A stretch of DNA of 12,108 nucleotides from Calditrichota bacterium (GTDB lineage: Bacteria; Electryoneota; RPQS01), in NCBI GenBank assembly GCA_020057985.1, contig JAGVEU010000470.1:1-12108 (forward strand), read 5' to 3'. Below the pieces are notes generated by a model. The model did not search any database. It was not told the DNA's origin and was given only the letters and a program-made list of their open reading frames with translations. This document shows, piece by piece, positions 1 to 6,013 of this stretch. A program made the translations under genes and the position numbers. Each line of letters starts with the position of its first letter. Position 1 is the stretch's first letter.

Positions 1-1692
1 AAGGCGCGCGATCGGTTCCTCGACCTCGCGCTGCGCCGTGACCATCAGATCCGCAAGTTCGTCTATAATAACAACGATGTAAGGCAGCGGCTCCTCGCCT
101 TCCGCGGGACTTCCCTCCAGCATCTCATTGTACTCATTCAGCTGTCGTGCCCCGCGTTCAGCAAGCAGGTCATAGCGTCGCTCCATTTCGAGCAGACAAC
201 TCCGTAAGACTCGCACTGCTTCATCCGGTCGTGTTACCACATATTCGGACAGATCCGGTCGGTGAGTGACGTGGTGGTTGCGCAGTTCATTGTAGGCCGA
301 GAGTTCCAGTTTCTTCGGATCTATTAAGACAAACTGCACTTCCTCGGGAGTTGTGCGCAACAGAATCGAGTTGATAATGGTATTTACGCATACCGACTTC
401 CCTGATCCCGTTGTTCCCGCAATCAAGAGATGCGGAAGCGCTCCCAGATCCGCCACAAAGATCTCACCGGACACCGTGCGACCCAGCGCAATGGTCAACT
501 TCGATTTTGACGACTGATACGGTGCCGACTCGACAACCTCGCGGAAGGTTACTAACGCGGGCTTTGCGTTTGCAATCTCAACTCCGACCGCCGCCATCCC
601 CGGAATCGGAGCAAGAATTCGTAGTCCCTTTGCCTTGAGCGCGAGCGCAATATCGTCAGCCAGAGCCTCAATCCGCGAAACCTTCACACCCGGCGCCGGT
701 TCCAAATCAAACCGTGTGATAACCGGTCCCGGATTCACTTTGACGACCTTGGCTTGCACGCCGAAAGTGGCAAGACTTCGCTCAAGCAGATCAGCATTGC
801 GTTGCTGATCTTCGAGCGACATGCCGACCTCATCCCCCGGTCTGGGTGGATTGAAAAGATCCAGGGGCGGATAGACATAGCCCGTGCGATCTTCCACTTC
901 AATGCGCAACTGCGACGAAGCATCTCCACGCGACCGTTTAGCCGTTTTGCCCATATCGAGAACTGCCTTCTCAGGATGCCCGTTGCCCGACGCCGACGCA
1001 GCATGTTCAGGATCATTCTCAGCAAGGGATGCCGACTCAGATGTCTCATCCGGCTTGACCTTCTTGCTCCAATGAAACCACTCGAACTTAGGCTTGCTGA
1101 TTGTCGGAAGTTTCACTTGCGAGACTCGCTCGACGGATTCGTTGACCTTCCGCTCAAACCAACCCGTGAACCCCGCCACAGAAAGCCCAAGTCCCACAAC
1201 GAAAACAAGAATCATGACGATCATTGCGCCGGTGAGACCAAGATACAATCCAAAAACCTCGGAAGCCTGCTCGCCGAATCTCCCAAAGTTGACATAGTCA
1301 ACCGCAAACCACGGCATCCTGTTCAGCAAACCGAAGAACGCGGATGTCCACACAATGAGCGCTAATAACCACGCGGAGAGCTGAAACGGGATCTGCCAAT
1401 TCATGCGCCGCAAGAGCGTCCACCCCCATATCCAGATCAGAATCGGAACGCCGAGTGCTGCCCATCGCCCAAGTATCAAATCAATCAGCACGAAACCAAT
1501 CGCCGCTCCCACCGGCCCAATCCAATTGCGGATGCGCGCGAACTCGTCAAGCGCCCGATCTTCTGCTGAGTAACTGACAAGCGACAGCAGAACCAGCAGC
1601 GCAAGCCCCAGCAACACCAGCCCCCACAGAATGGGAGCCCGCGAAGGTGAATTACGCCGTGAGGCTTGCTGTTTCGTTGACTGGGTTGCCAT
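1..1692 (-). CDS. ftsK: FtsK/SpoIIIE family DNA translocase, C-terminal part cut by window edge
   Basis: This is a membrane-anchored, ATP-driven DNA pump that clears and aligns chromosome ends at the division septum. The frame is open from the ATG at 1692 to base 1 (564 codons, no stop), so the rest of the motor and any gamma DNA-reading domain lie outside. Residues about 20-175 hold four or five hydrophobic helices, then a polar linker (about 180-290) and the alpha/beta motor. Walker A is GTTGSGKS with Lys432, and Walker B is IIDELADL with Asp544. The motif DPKKLELSAY is also typical of FtsK. The start lies 41 nt inside the end of comB, with a weak GAGG (1704-1707) 11 nt upstream. It is preferred because the first membrane helix begins about 20 residues later. 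Family assignment is secure; only the exact start is open. Confidence 0.95.
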   Translation of the reverse strand, partial: MATQSTKQQASRRNSPSRAPILWGLVLLGLALLVLLSLVSYSAEDRALDEFARIRNWIGPVGAAIGFVLIDLILGRWAALGVPILIWIWGWTLLRRMNWQIPFQLSAWLLALIVWTSAFFGLLNRMPWFAVDYVNFGRFGEQASEVFGLYLGLTGAMIVMILVFVVGLGLSVAGFTGWFERKVNESVERVSQVKLPTISKPKFEWFHWSKKVKPDETSESASLAENDPEHAASASGNGHPEKAVLDMGKTAKRSRGDASSQLRIEVEDRTGYVYPPLDLFNPPRPGDEVGMSLEDQQRNADLLERSLATFGVQAKVVKVNPGPVITRFDLEPAPGVKVSRIEALADDIALALKAKGLRILAPIPGMAAVGVEIANAKPALVTFREVVESAPYQSSKSKLTIALGRTVSGEIFVADLGALPHLLIAGTTGSGKSVCVNTIINSILLRTTPEEVQFVLIDPKKLELSAYNELRNHHVTHRPDLSEYVVTRPDEAVRVLRSCLLEMERRYDLLAERGARQLNEYNEMLEGSPAEGEEPLPYIVVIIDELADLMVTAQREVEEPIARL

Positions 1693-2443
1693 CAGGTTTG
1701 AATCCTCGAATCTTACCCTCAATAAACATCGGCACGACAGGGACAGAATCCACTCGCGCACAATACTCTAAATCGGCGGAAAAGCCGAGCGACGTCAAGT
1801 ACTTTCCGTGGGTTGAACAACGCAACAGCTCTCCAATTTGTCCGCGAAACTGCTGATATAGCAGTGTGGCGGCACGCGCCCCATCGTTAACCACGACCTT
1901 TTCGCCGAACTTCAGATCCAGAGCCTCAACAAACCTGCCCGCGCAAACAAAATCCTCAATCGATAACTTGTCATTCTGGCCTGAGCACACAAGCGCAATT
2001 CTGCGATCCTCCGCGGTCAGCAATCCCATCACCGCGCTGAAGTTGTTGAATCCGCCAACATAAATTCGATCGGCATTGCGTACGCGGACCACCGTCGGCG
2101 CTCCGTTGGTCGAGGCAAAGAAGATATTCCTTCCGCTCACTTTCTCCGCCGTATATTCAAGCGGTGAATTGCCCAGATCAAATCCTTCGATCGGCTTGCC
2201 CTCGCGTTCACCACACAACAGGGCGCCGCCGCGTCCGGACTTCGAGGCCAGTTCCCCCGCTTCAGCAGGAGTTGCCACGGGAACAATCTCCCGCGCTCCG
2301 TTCATACAGGCCGTAGCAATGGTCGAAGAAGAACGCAACACGTCAATCACAACCGCAACACAGCCCCGCAGGTCATCCTCCGACACTTCTCGCGGAGTTG
2401 AAAAAACCCTGATTTCGACCGGTGATTTGCTACTTATTTTCAT
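1652..2443 (-). CDS. comB: 2-phosphosulfolactate phosphatase (ComB family)
   Basis: ComB hydrolyses (2R)-phospho-3-sulfolactate to sulfolactate and phosphate. This is the second step of coenzyme M synthesis in methanogens, and the enzyme is also found in many bacteria that do not make coenzyme M. The 263-residue product has family signatures: VVIDVLRSSSTI (about 31-42, Asp34 in a putative metal-binding loop), CGER (77-80), FDLGNSP (88-94) and ASTNG (110-114). The length fits a complete enzyme. The reading frame also allows a TTG at 2449, but ATG 2443 is preferred: GGGGGAG at 2451-2457 lies 7 nt from it and only 1 nt from the TTG. The gene follows gcvT by about 80 nt and its 3' end overlaps ftsK, so the three are probably cotranscribed. 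The in vivo substrate here is unknown, as no other sulfolactate or coenzyme M gene is visible. Confidence 0.9.
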   Translation of the reverse strand: MKISSKSPVEIRVFSTPREVSEDDLRGCVAVVIDVLRSSSTIATACMNGAREIVPVATPAEAGELASKSGRGGALLCGEREGKPIEGFDLGNSPLEYTAEKVSGRNIFFASTNGAPTVVRVRNADRIYVGGFNNFSAVMGLLTAEDRRIALVCSGQNDKLSIEDFVCAGRFVEALDLKFGEKVVVNDGARAATLLYQQFRGQIGELLRCSTHGKYLTSLGFSADLEYCARVDSVPVVPMFIEGKIRGFKPDGNPVNETASLTA

Positions 2444-2450
2444 ATCCAAT

Positions 2451-2457
2451 CTCCCCC
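2451..2457 (-). promoter_or_regulatory. Ribosome binding site of comB, inside a hairpin
   Basis: On the minus strand this reads GGGGGAG and sits 7 nt before ATG 2443, which decides the comB start. Most of it forms the 3' arm of the hairpin at 2452-2470, so initiation could be limited when that hairpin is folded. The regulatory effect is inference. Confidence 0.6.
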
Positions 2458-2470
2458 ACTGACAGGGGGA
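2452..2470 (-). repeat. Inverted repeat (hairpin) covering the comB leader
   Basis: Perfect 6-bp arms TCCCCC and GGGGGA with a 7-nt loop. On the transcript the right arm contains the comB Shine-Dalgarno. A second hairpin of the same design lies just upstream at 2485-2504, and in both the right arm is followed by the same AGAT flank. Confidence 0.75.
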
Positions 2471-2484
2471 TATTCTATCTTATC

Positions 2485-2504
2485 TCCCCCCGTGTAAGGG
2501 GGGA
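2485..2504 (-). repeat. Inverted repeat (hairpin) downstream of gcvT
   Basis: Perfect 7-bp arms TCCCCCC and GGGGGGA around a 6-nt loop, 19 nt after the gcvT stop codon on the transcript. A further run of six G (plus strand) at 2509-2514 gives an alternative pairing partner. No U tract follows, so it is a poor intrinsic terminator. An mRNA-stabilising or REP-like dispersed element is as likely. Confidence 0.7.
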
Positions 2505-2522
2505 TTAAGGGGGGTTCTTCTC

Positions 2523-3608
2523 TTAGTACGGCCGCTGATAAAACGGCGTCTTCACCACGACTGCCGGAAAGGTCTTTCCCCGGCAATCAATCTGGACTTC
2601 AGTGCCAATTTCAATGAGTTCAACCGGAAGGTATCCGAGGGCAATTCCCTTCTCAAGCGCCGGGGAAACCGTTCCGGAAGTTACTTGACCGATCTTAGAC
2701 CCATCTTGCGAAAGAATATCATACCCATGCCGGGGGAAAGCATTTCCCTGGATCTCCATTCCCACCAGCTTGCGTTTCATTCCCGCTGCCTTGAATTCGA
2801 GCAACCGTTCACGTCCGATGAACTCTCCCTTGTTCAGCTTAGTGATCCAACCCAGTCCGGCTTCGAGCGGATGGGTAGTCTCGTCTATGTCATTGCCGTA
2901 AAGACACATTTTCATCTCGAGCCGAAGGCTATCGCGTGCGCCAAGCCCAATCGGTTCAATCTCAAATTCTCTGCCTGCCTCAAACAGGGCATCCCAGAGC
3001 TTCGTTGCATCCTTGTTGGCAAAATACAATTCAAATCCGTCTTCCCCCGTGTAGCCCGTGCGTGAGATAATGCTCGACACACCCGCGACTTCTCCGTTCT
3101 GAAACCAGTAGTACTTGATCTTGGAGAGATCCGTTTTCGTCAGCTTCTGAATCGTCTTGGCAGCTTCACGACCCTGCACCGCAAGCAGAGTAATCTCCTC
3201 CGTATGATCCGTGAGTTCGAGATTGCCTTTCTTATGCTCGACAAACCAATTCCAATCCTTGGTCACATTGGCGCCGTTCACCACCAGCATGATCTTGTCA
3301 GGAAAGCGATAGACAAGCAGATCATCCACGATGCCCGCATGGTTCATGCATGCGCACGAATATTGCACTTGGCCTTCGTTCAGCGCTTTCACGTCGTTCA
3401 CGGTCACCAAGTCCACGAACGCCTCACGGTCGGGTCCAGTCACATAAAACTCCCCCATGTGGGATACATCGAAAACTCCCACACTCGTCCGCACGCGCAT
3501 GTGCTCCGCACGAATCGAAGTATATTGGATAGAAATCTCGTAGCCCGCAAACTCCACCATCTTTGCGCCAAGACGCCGATGTACTTCTGTCAACGCAGTC
3601 TGCTTCAC
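2523..3608 (-). CDS. gcvT: Aminomethyltransferase, glycine cleavage system T protein
   Basis: GcvT is the tetrahydrofolate-dependent subunit of the glycine cleavage system. It takes the aminomethyl group from the H protein lipoyl arm and yields methylene-THF and ammonia in the cytoplasm. The product is 361 residues, the usual length. N-terminal family features are ALTEVHRRLGAKMVEFAGYE, then FDVSHMGEF (46-54) and GIVDDLLVYR (92-101) containing the conserved catalytic Asp (95/96). A folate-site stretch SRTGYTGEDGFELY and the C-terminal barrel signature LPVELIEIGTEV follow. The frame extends to a TTG at 3614, but GTG 3608 is chosen because GGAG at 3618-3621 lies 9 nt from it and only 3 nt from the TTG. 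The other glycine cleavage genes (gcvH, gcvP) are not in the window. A promoter candidate lies at 3648-3676, which implies a short leader with no riboswitch. Confidence 0.95.
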   Translation of the reverse strand: MKQTALTEVHRRLGAKMVEFAGYEISIQYTSIRAEHMRVRTSVGVFDVSHMGEFYVTGPDREAFVDLVTVNDVKALNEGQVQYSCACMNHAGIVDDLLVYRFPDKIMLVVNGANVTKDWNWFVEHKKGNLELTDHTEEITLLAVQGREAAKTIQKLTKTDLSKIKYYWFQNGEVAGVSSIISRTGYTGEDGFELYFANKDATKLWDALFEAGREFEIEPIGLGARDSLRLEMKMCLYGNDIDETTHPLEAGLGWITKLNKGEFIGRERLLEFKAAGMKRKLVGMEIQGNAFPRHGYDILSQDGSKIGQVTSGTVSPALEKGIALGYLPVELIEIGTEVQIDCRGKTFPAVVVKTPFYQRPY

Positions 3609-3647
3609 CGTCAATGTCTCCAGTAGATAAGTTTCTTTTAACTAAGT

Positions 3648-3676
3648 AATATACCGATTAAGAGGCAAAACAGCAA
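3648..3676 (-). promoter_or_regulatory. Promoter candidate for the gcvT-comB-ftsK unit
   Basis: On the minus strand: -35 TTGCTG (3671-3676), 17-nt spacer, -10 TATATT (3648-3653) followed by ACT. Transcription would start about 33 nt before the gcvT GTG. The -10 matches the sigma-70 consensus at 5 of 6 bases, while the -35 matches only in TTG. The layout is nearly identical to the promoter candidate at 10006-10034, which adds support. Confidence 0.5.
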
Positions 3677-3824
3677 TGATTGTAATGCAAGTATCTTCCG
3701 CCGATATCTGCCTCTCTGCCATTGAGGAGGCATAAGCGCATCACAAAGTTTCCATTGCAATCGTGATTAGATAATTGAAGCAAAGCGATGAAATACACTC
3801 AAGCCTCTCTTTGCGGATTTCATA

Positions 3825-3858
3825 CCTCGCCTCTTTTTTTTCCTCTGCCTCGCCTCTT
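3825..3858. repeat. Two direct copies of an 11-bp pyrimidine repeat
   Basis: CCTCGCCTCTT occurs at 3825-3835 and 3848-3858, separated by a T-rich run and CCTCTG. On the transcript strand it is a purine-rich tract. It may be simple-sequence drift. Confidence 0.6.
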
Positions 3859-3869
3859 GCACAGGACGT

Positions 3870-3923
3870 AACTTAAGTTTGCGATTAGACTTCAGTCTAA
3901 GTAACGTATGTTCAGTATGTTAC
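3870..3923. repeat. Cluster of three small palindromes
   Basis: AACTTAAGTT (3870-3879) is a perfect 10-bp palindrome. TTAGACTTCAGTCTAA (3885-3900) has 7-bp arms around TC. GTAACGTA (3901-3908) and TATGTTAC (3916-3923) form arms with 7 of 8 matches. The arrangement resembles operator DNA, but no regulator gene is adjacent. Confidence 0.55.
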
Positions 3924-3969
3924 AACTCAAACAACTATTTATATTATACTTAGCTGTGGAAACTTTCGC

Positions 3970-3998
3970 TTGACAATGCCGTTCTATTACTATATCTT
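3970..3998 (+). promoter_or_regulatory. Plus-strand promoter-like sequence, antisense to the PstS-like gene
   Basis: A perfect TTGACA (3970-3975), a 17-nt spacer and TATCTT (3993-3998; 4 of 6 consensus). It would drive transcription rightward into the 3' end of the gene at 4034-4930, and no plus-strand gene follows. It could make an antisense RNA, or be chance in AT-rich DNA. Confidence 0.3.
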
Positions 3999-4033
3999 GT
4001 TCACACGAGTTCGCAAATGCACCCGGAATCGGA

Positions 4034-4930
4034 TCAGGAGTTCCGCCTCGTGATCTTCACAGGCACAGCGGCTGGCCGATAACCTGCTTCCAGGAATGTC
4101 CTCTGCCCAAGGTTTCCCACCAGAAAAGTAAGATATCCCGCTGCCAAATCCAACTTGCTCCGAGTAGTCATATAGGTCAGTAGCAGCCTGAACGGATAGA
4201 TAGGCCCTTCCAGAATCGTCTCCACGTCCGGATAGACCATCTCGTAGGCAACAACCCAGCGCAAGGGTCTATAGGGCAATTCCTCGATCGGTTGTGAGTA
4301 GACTAACAATACTCCATCGTCGTCTTTGGCTTTGCTGAGCATCACAGTTGCTGTCGAGCACACCTCCGCCACTATCGAGTCGAGACCCCCGTAGAATTTC
4401 AGCACGGAGACCATCGCCCCTTCCCGCGATTCCGGAACATAGAGTCTGATCGGCTCGTTCATTCCGCCAAGCTGTTTCCAGTTCGAGATGCTGCCCGTCA
4501 ATATTCCGCGAAAGCTCGCGCTGTCCAAACTCAGAACCGGATTCTCCCGCGAGACCAGCAGAAACACCGGATAATAGGCCACAGGATAGGTCAACAGCTT
4601 TATGTTCGTCTGTTTGAAAACCAGTGACTCGTCTCGTGCTATCGGGCGATCCAGAAATATCTGCTCAGTCTTGCCGTTCAACAGAGAATCCAACAGCACT
4701 CGCGAATCCTCACGGACAATATCCACGAAAGCACTGGGATATTGTGCACGAAAAGCATCCGAGAGTTGCCACGCCATCTTATAGGCCGCATCAGACACGC
4801 CGATCACTGCATGTCCCGCAGTCGTGCTCTCCACATTGCCCTGCTTCCCGCAGCCGATCAAGGCAAGAATACACAGCAGTAGGGGCGCATAGCAATGCGC
4901 CCGTCTTTTCAATGCTGTTTCTCTACTCAT
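4034..4930 (-). CDS. PstS-like substrate-binding lipoprotein of the Ton cluster
   Basis: A 298-residue periplasmic binding-protein-like lipoprotein. The N-terminus has basic RR (9-10), a hydrophobic stretch (about 15-26) and a lipobox ALIGC with Cys27, so it should be membrane-anchored on the periplasmic side. The fold is that of phosphate-binding proteins: ILTGSISNWKQLGG (143-156) is a hallmark, and the C-terminus (GYLTFLVGNLGQRTFLEAGY) also fits. Residues expected to bind phosphate look altered: the SGT motif position reads EGA (about 170-172) and the N-terminal GST-type loop reads GVSD (44-47). Phosphate may therefore not be the ligand. The frame extends to 5023, but ATG 4930 is chosen: GGGAGG (4940-4945) is 9 nt upstream and the lipoprotein signal then starts correctly. 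It overlaps the previous gene by 8 nt. No permease or ATPase genes are adjacent, which suggests a role with TonB, not ABC transport (inference). Confidence 0.85.
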   Translation of the reverse strand: MSRETALKRRAHCYAPLLLCILALIGCGKQGNVESTTAGHAVIGVSDAAYKMAWQLSDAFRAQYPSAFVDIVREDSRVLLDSLLNGKTEQIFLDRPIARDESLVFKQTNIKLLTYPVAYYPVFLLVSRENPVLSLDSASFRGILTGSISNWKQLGGMNEPIRLYVPESREGAMVSVLKFYGGLDSIVAEVCSTATVMLSKAKDDDGVLLVYSQPIEELPYRPLRWVVAYEMVYPDVETILEGPIYPFRLLLTYMTTRSKLDLAAGYLTFLVGNLGQRTFLEAGYRPAAVPVKITRRNS

Positions 4931-5162
4931 CTTTCCCATCCTCCCAAGGCCGCTTATGTTTACCTCCGAAACGACGTCGAGCTGTTCTGCTGATCGTACG
5001 AGATGCCACGAACCTGTGGACACCGAGCAGAATCACGACTACTCCCAATAGCGGACGCAAGAACGTCTCGTTAGGAAGCTCGCTGAGCAACCAGCCGGTC
5101 AAAATGGCAATGCCGATCCCTGCAAAAGCGATCGGCATGACCCAACGTATGAAAAACTGCAT
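4923..5162 (-). CDS. Small two-helix membrane protein, unknown function
   Basis: A 79-residue protein with two hydrophobic helices (about 5-26 and 32-52), a short loop SELPNETF between them, and a strongly basic tail (RTISRTARRRFGGKHKR) ending in acidic residues. By the positive-inside rule the tail is probably cytoplasmic. I do not recognise the family. The frame extends to a TTG at 5180, but ATG 5162 is preferred, with GGGG about 8 nt upstream. The gene lies between tonB and the lipoprotein gene, is collinear with both and overlaps the latter by 8 nt, which supports it being a real member of the cluster. A role in the inner-membrane Ton complex is a guess from position only. Confidence 0.7.
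   Translation of the reverse strand: MQFFIRWVMPIAFAGIGIAILTGWLLSELPNETFLRPLLGVVVILLGVHRFVASRTISRTARRRFGGKHKRPWEDGKDE
4940..4945 (-). promoter_or_regulatory. Ribosome binding site that fixes the lipoprotein start
   Basis: GGGAGG on the minus strand, 9 nt from ATG 4930. It abuts the in-frame ATG 4939 directly and so cannot serve it. It lies within the end of the preceding small membrane protein gene, which suggests translational coupling. Confidence 0.65.
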
Positions 5163-5193
5163 GTCAGTTGCCCCGTGCAATTCGCACAGAACC

Positions 5194-5223
5194 CGGGCGG
5201 GTCATTTTCGAGCAACCCGCCCG
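5194..5223 (-). repeat. Stem-loop between tonB and the small membrane protein gene
   Basis: Perfect 9-bp arms CGGGCGGGT and ACCCGCCCG around a 12-nt loop, 7 nt after the tonB stop. There is no U tract, so full termination is unlikely. It may protect the upstream mRNA or partly separate expression of the last two genes. GCACGGG also occurs twice in this gap as a direct repeat. Confidence 0.7.
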
Positions 5224-5230
5224 TGCAAAA

Positions 5231-5980
5231 TCATTTCTTAAACTTGAAGTTGAACGGAATTGAAATCCACACTCCCACCGGATTTCCCTGCTGAATCGCC
5301 GGAGTGAACTTCCACTTCATGATGATCTTCTCCACCTCGTCCTCGAATCCGAGATTCTGCGGTTTGGCCGAGACTATTTTGTACTTTTTCACCTCGCCCT
5401 TCTTGTCCACATAGACCAGACAGGTCACCTTCCCCGGCATCCCAGCCATCTTGGCAATCTCAGGGTATGCAGGCTCAGGCTTGAAATCGGGAAGCGGCTG
5501 AGGCGCAATTTCAAACGGAGTGAACGTGGAAGCGTCGGGAATTGCCTCTGGGGTTTCTTCCTTGATCACAATGACCTCTCCCGGCTGAATATCCAGTCCC
5601 TCGTCGGAACCTGCCGTTGCTGCTGCGATTTCTGACATTGTTTTAATGGCCGGCTGGTCCTCAACGACTTCATCTTCCTCAACTGCCACTAATCTCGTTA
5701 CTTTCGGAGCGGCGGGAGCAGCCTGAACAATCTTGACTTGCTCCTGAGTATTATCCTGCTGACTTCTGAGCTTCGTTAGTTGAGAGATGTCCACCACTCG
5801 CGTCGGTGGCGGCGGAATCTCTTCCTCACCTTTGAGGAGTTGAATAATATAAGGCGATGCGATCAGAATCAAATGAATCAAAACACTGATCGCCAGACCC
5901 TTCAACAGATTGGGTCCAACCAGCTTCTTGAGTTCAAAGGAACCGTAACGGCCTTGTTCTAATTCTTCTATATAGTTCAT
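5231..5980 (-). CDS. tonB: TonB energy-transducing protein
   Basis: TonB carries proton-motive energy from ExbB/ExbD across the periplasm to outer-membrane receptors. The 249-residue product has a short cytoplasmic N-terminus, one membrane anchor (about 27-46) containing His36 in SVLIHLILIA (the equivalent of the conserved TonB anchor histidine), a brief PPPP stretch (57-60), an acidic linker (about 100-160), and a C-terminal TonB domain (about 168-249). That domain has the motifs PAYPEIAKMAGMPGKV and VYVDKKGEV and ends FNFKFKK. The frame extends to a TTG at 6001, but ATG 5980 has GAGG (5986-5989) 5 nt upstream and is chosen. The linker is mostly Glu/Val with few Pro-Lys repeats, unlike the enterobacterial protein. 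The gene is 33 nt downstream of the long exbD gene. Confidence 0.93.
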   Translation of the reverse strand: MNYIEELEQGRYGSFELKKLVGPNLLKGLAISVLIHLILIASPYIIQLLKGEEEIPPPPTRVVDISQLTKLRSQQDNTQEQVKIVQAAPAAPKVTRLVAVEEDEVVEDQPAIKTMSEIAAATAGSDEGLDIQPGEVIVIKEETPEAIPDASTFTPFEIAPQPLPDFKPEPAYPEIAKMAGMPGKVTCLVYVDKKGEVKKYKIVSAKPQNLGFEDEVEKIIMKWKFTPAIQQGNPVGVWISIPFNFKFKK

Positions 5981-6013
5981 GCGAACCTCGAAGGGTTGCA
6001 AATGGTTCTTGAG

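Larger units (their letters stand above)
3609..4033. other. Gene-free intergenic stretch of 425 bp
   Basis: No convincing coding frame exists on either strand. The stretch is more AT-rich than its neighbours. It holds the gcvT promoter candidate (3648-3676), a polypyrimidine tract with two copies of CCTCGCCTCTT (3825-3835 and 3848-3858), three adjacent palindromes (3870-3923) and a plus-strand promoter-like pair (3970-3998). I searched for glycine riboswitch features because gcvT is downstream and found none. No clear intrinsic terminator for the upstream lipoprotein gene was seen. Confidence 0.6.

Noticed and set aside
754..1365. 203-codon open frame on the plus strand
   Set aside because: It lies wholly antisense to the linker and membrane region of ftsK, whose frame is confirmed by Walker motifs. 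The composition (many Arg/His/Ser) is that of a shadow frame.
2450..2522. CRISPR-like or transposon-end repeat
   Set aside because: There are only two short hairpins, with no spacer periodicity, no transposase and no target duplication visible.
3204..3626. 140-codon plus-strand open frame rich in His
   Set aside because: It is antisense to the conserved N-terminal half of gcvT. The His richness comes from the complement of the gcvT codons, and no domain is recognisable.
3700..3736. Hairpin TGCCTC...GAGGCA as terminator of the lipoprotein gene
   Set aside because: The stem is only 6 bp, no U tract follows on the minus strand, and it lies about 300 nt beyond the stop codon.
3609..3800. Glycine riboswitch upstream of gcvT
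   Set aside because: gcvT is a classic target, but no tandem aptamer-like conserved segments were seen, and the likely transcription start leaves a leader of only about 33 nt.
4931..5023. Longer N-terminus for the PstS-like protein (start at 5023)
   Set aside because: The added 31 residues would precede a clear lipoprotein signal peptide and lie within the coding region of the upstream gene. The GGGAGG site serves ATG 4930.
4624..5241. 205-codon plus-strand open frame
   Set aside because: It spans three minus-strand features (lipoprotein, small protein, stem-loop) in antisense. Its composition is typical of a shadow frame.
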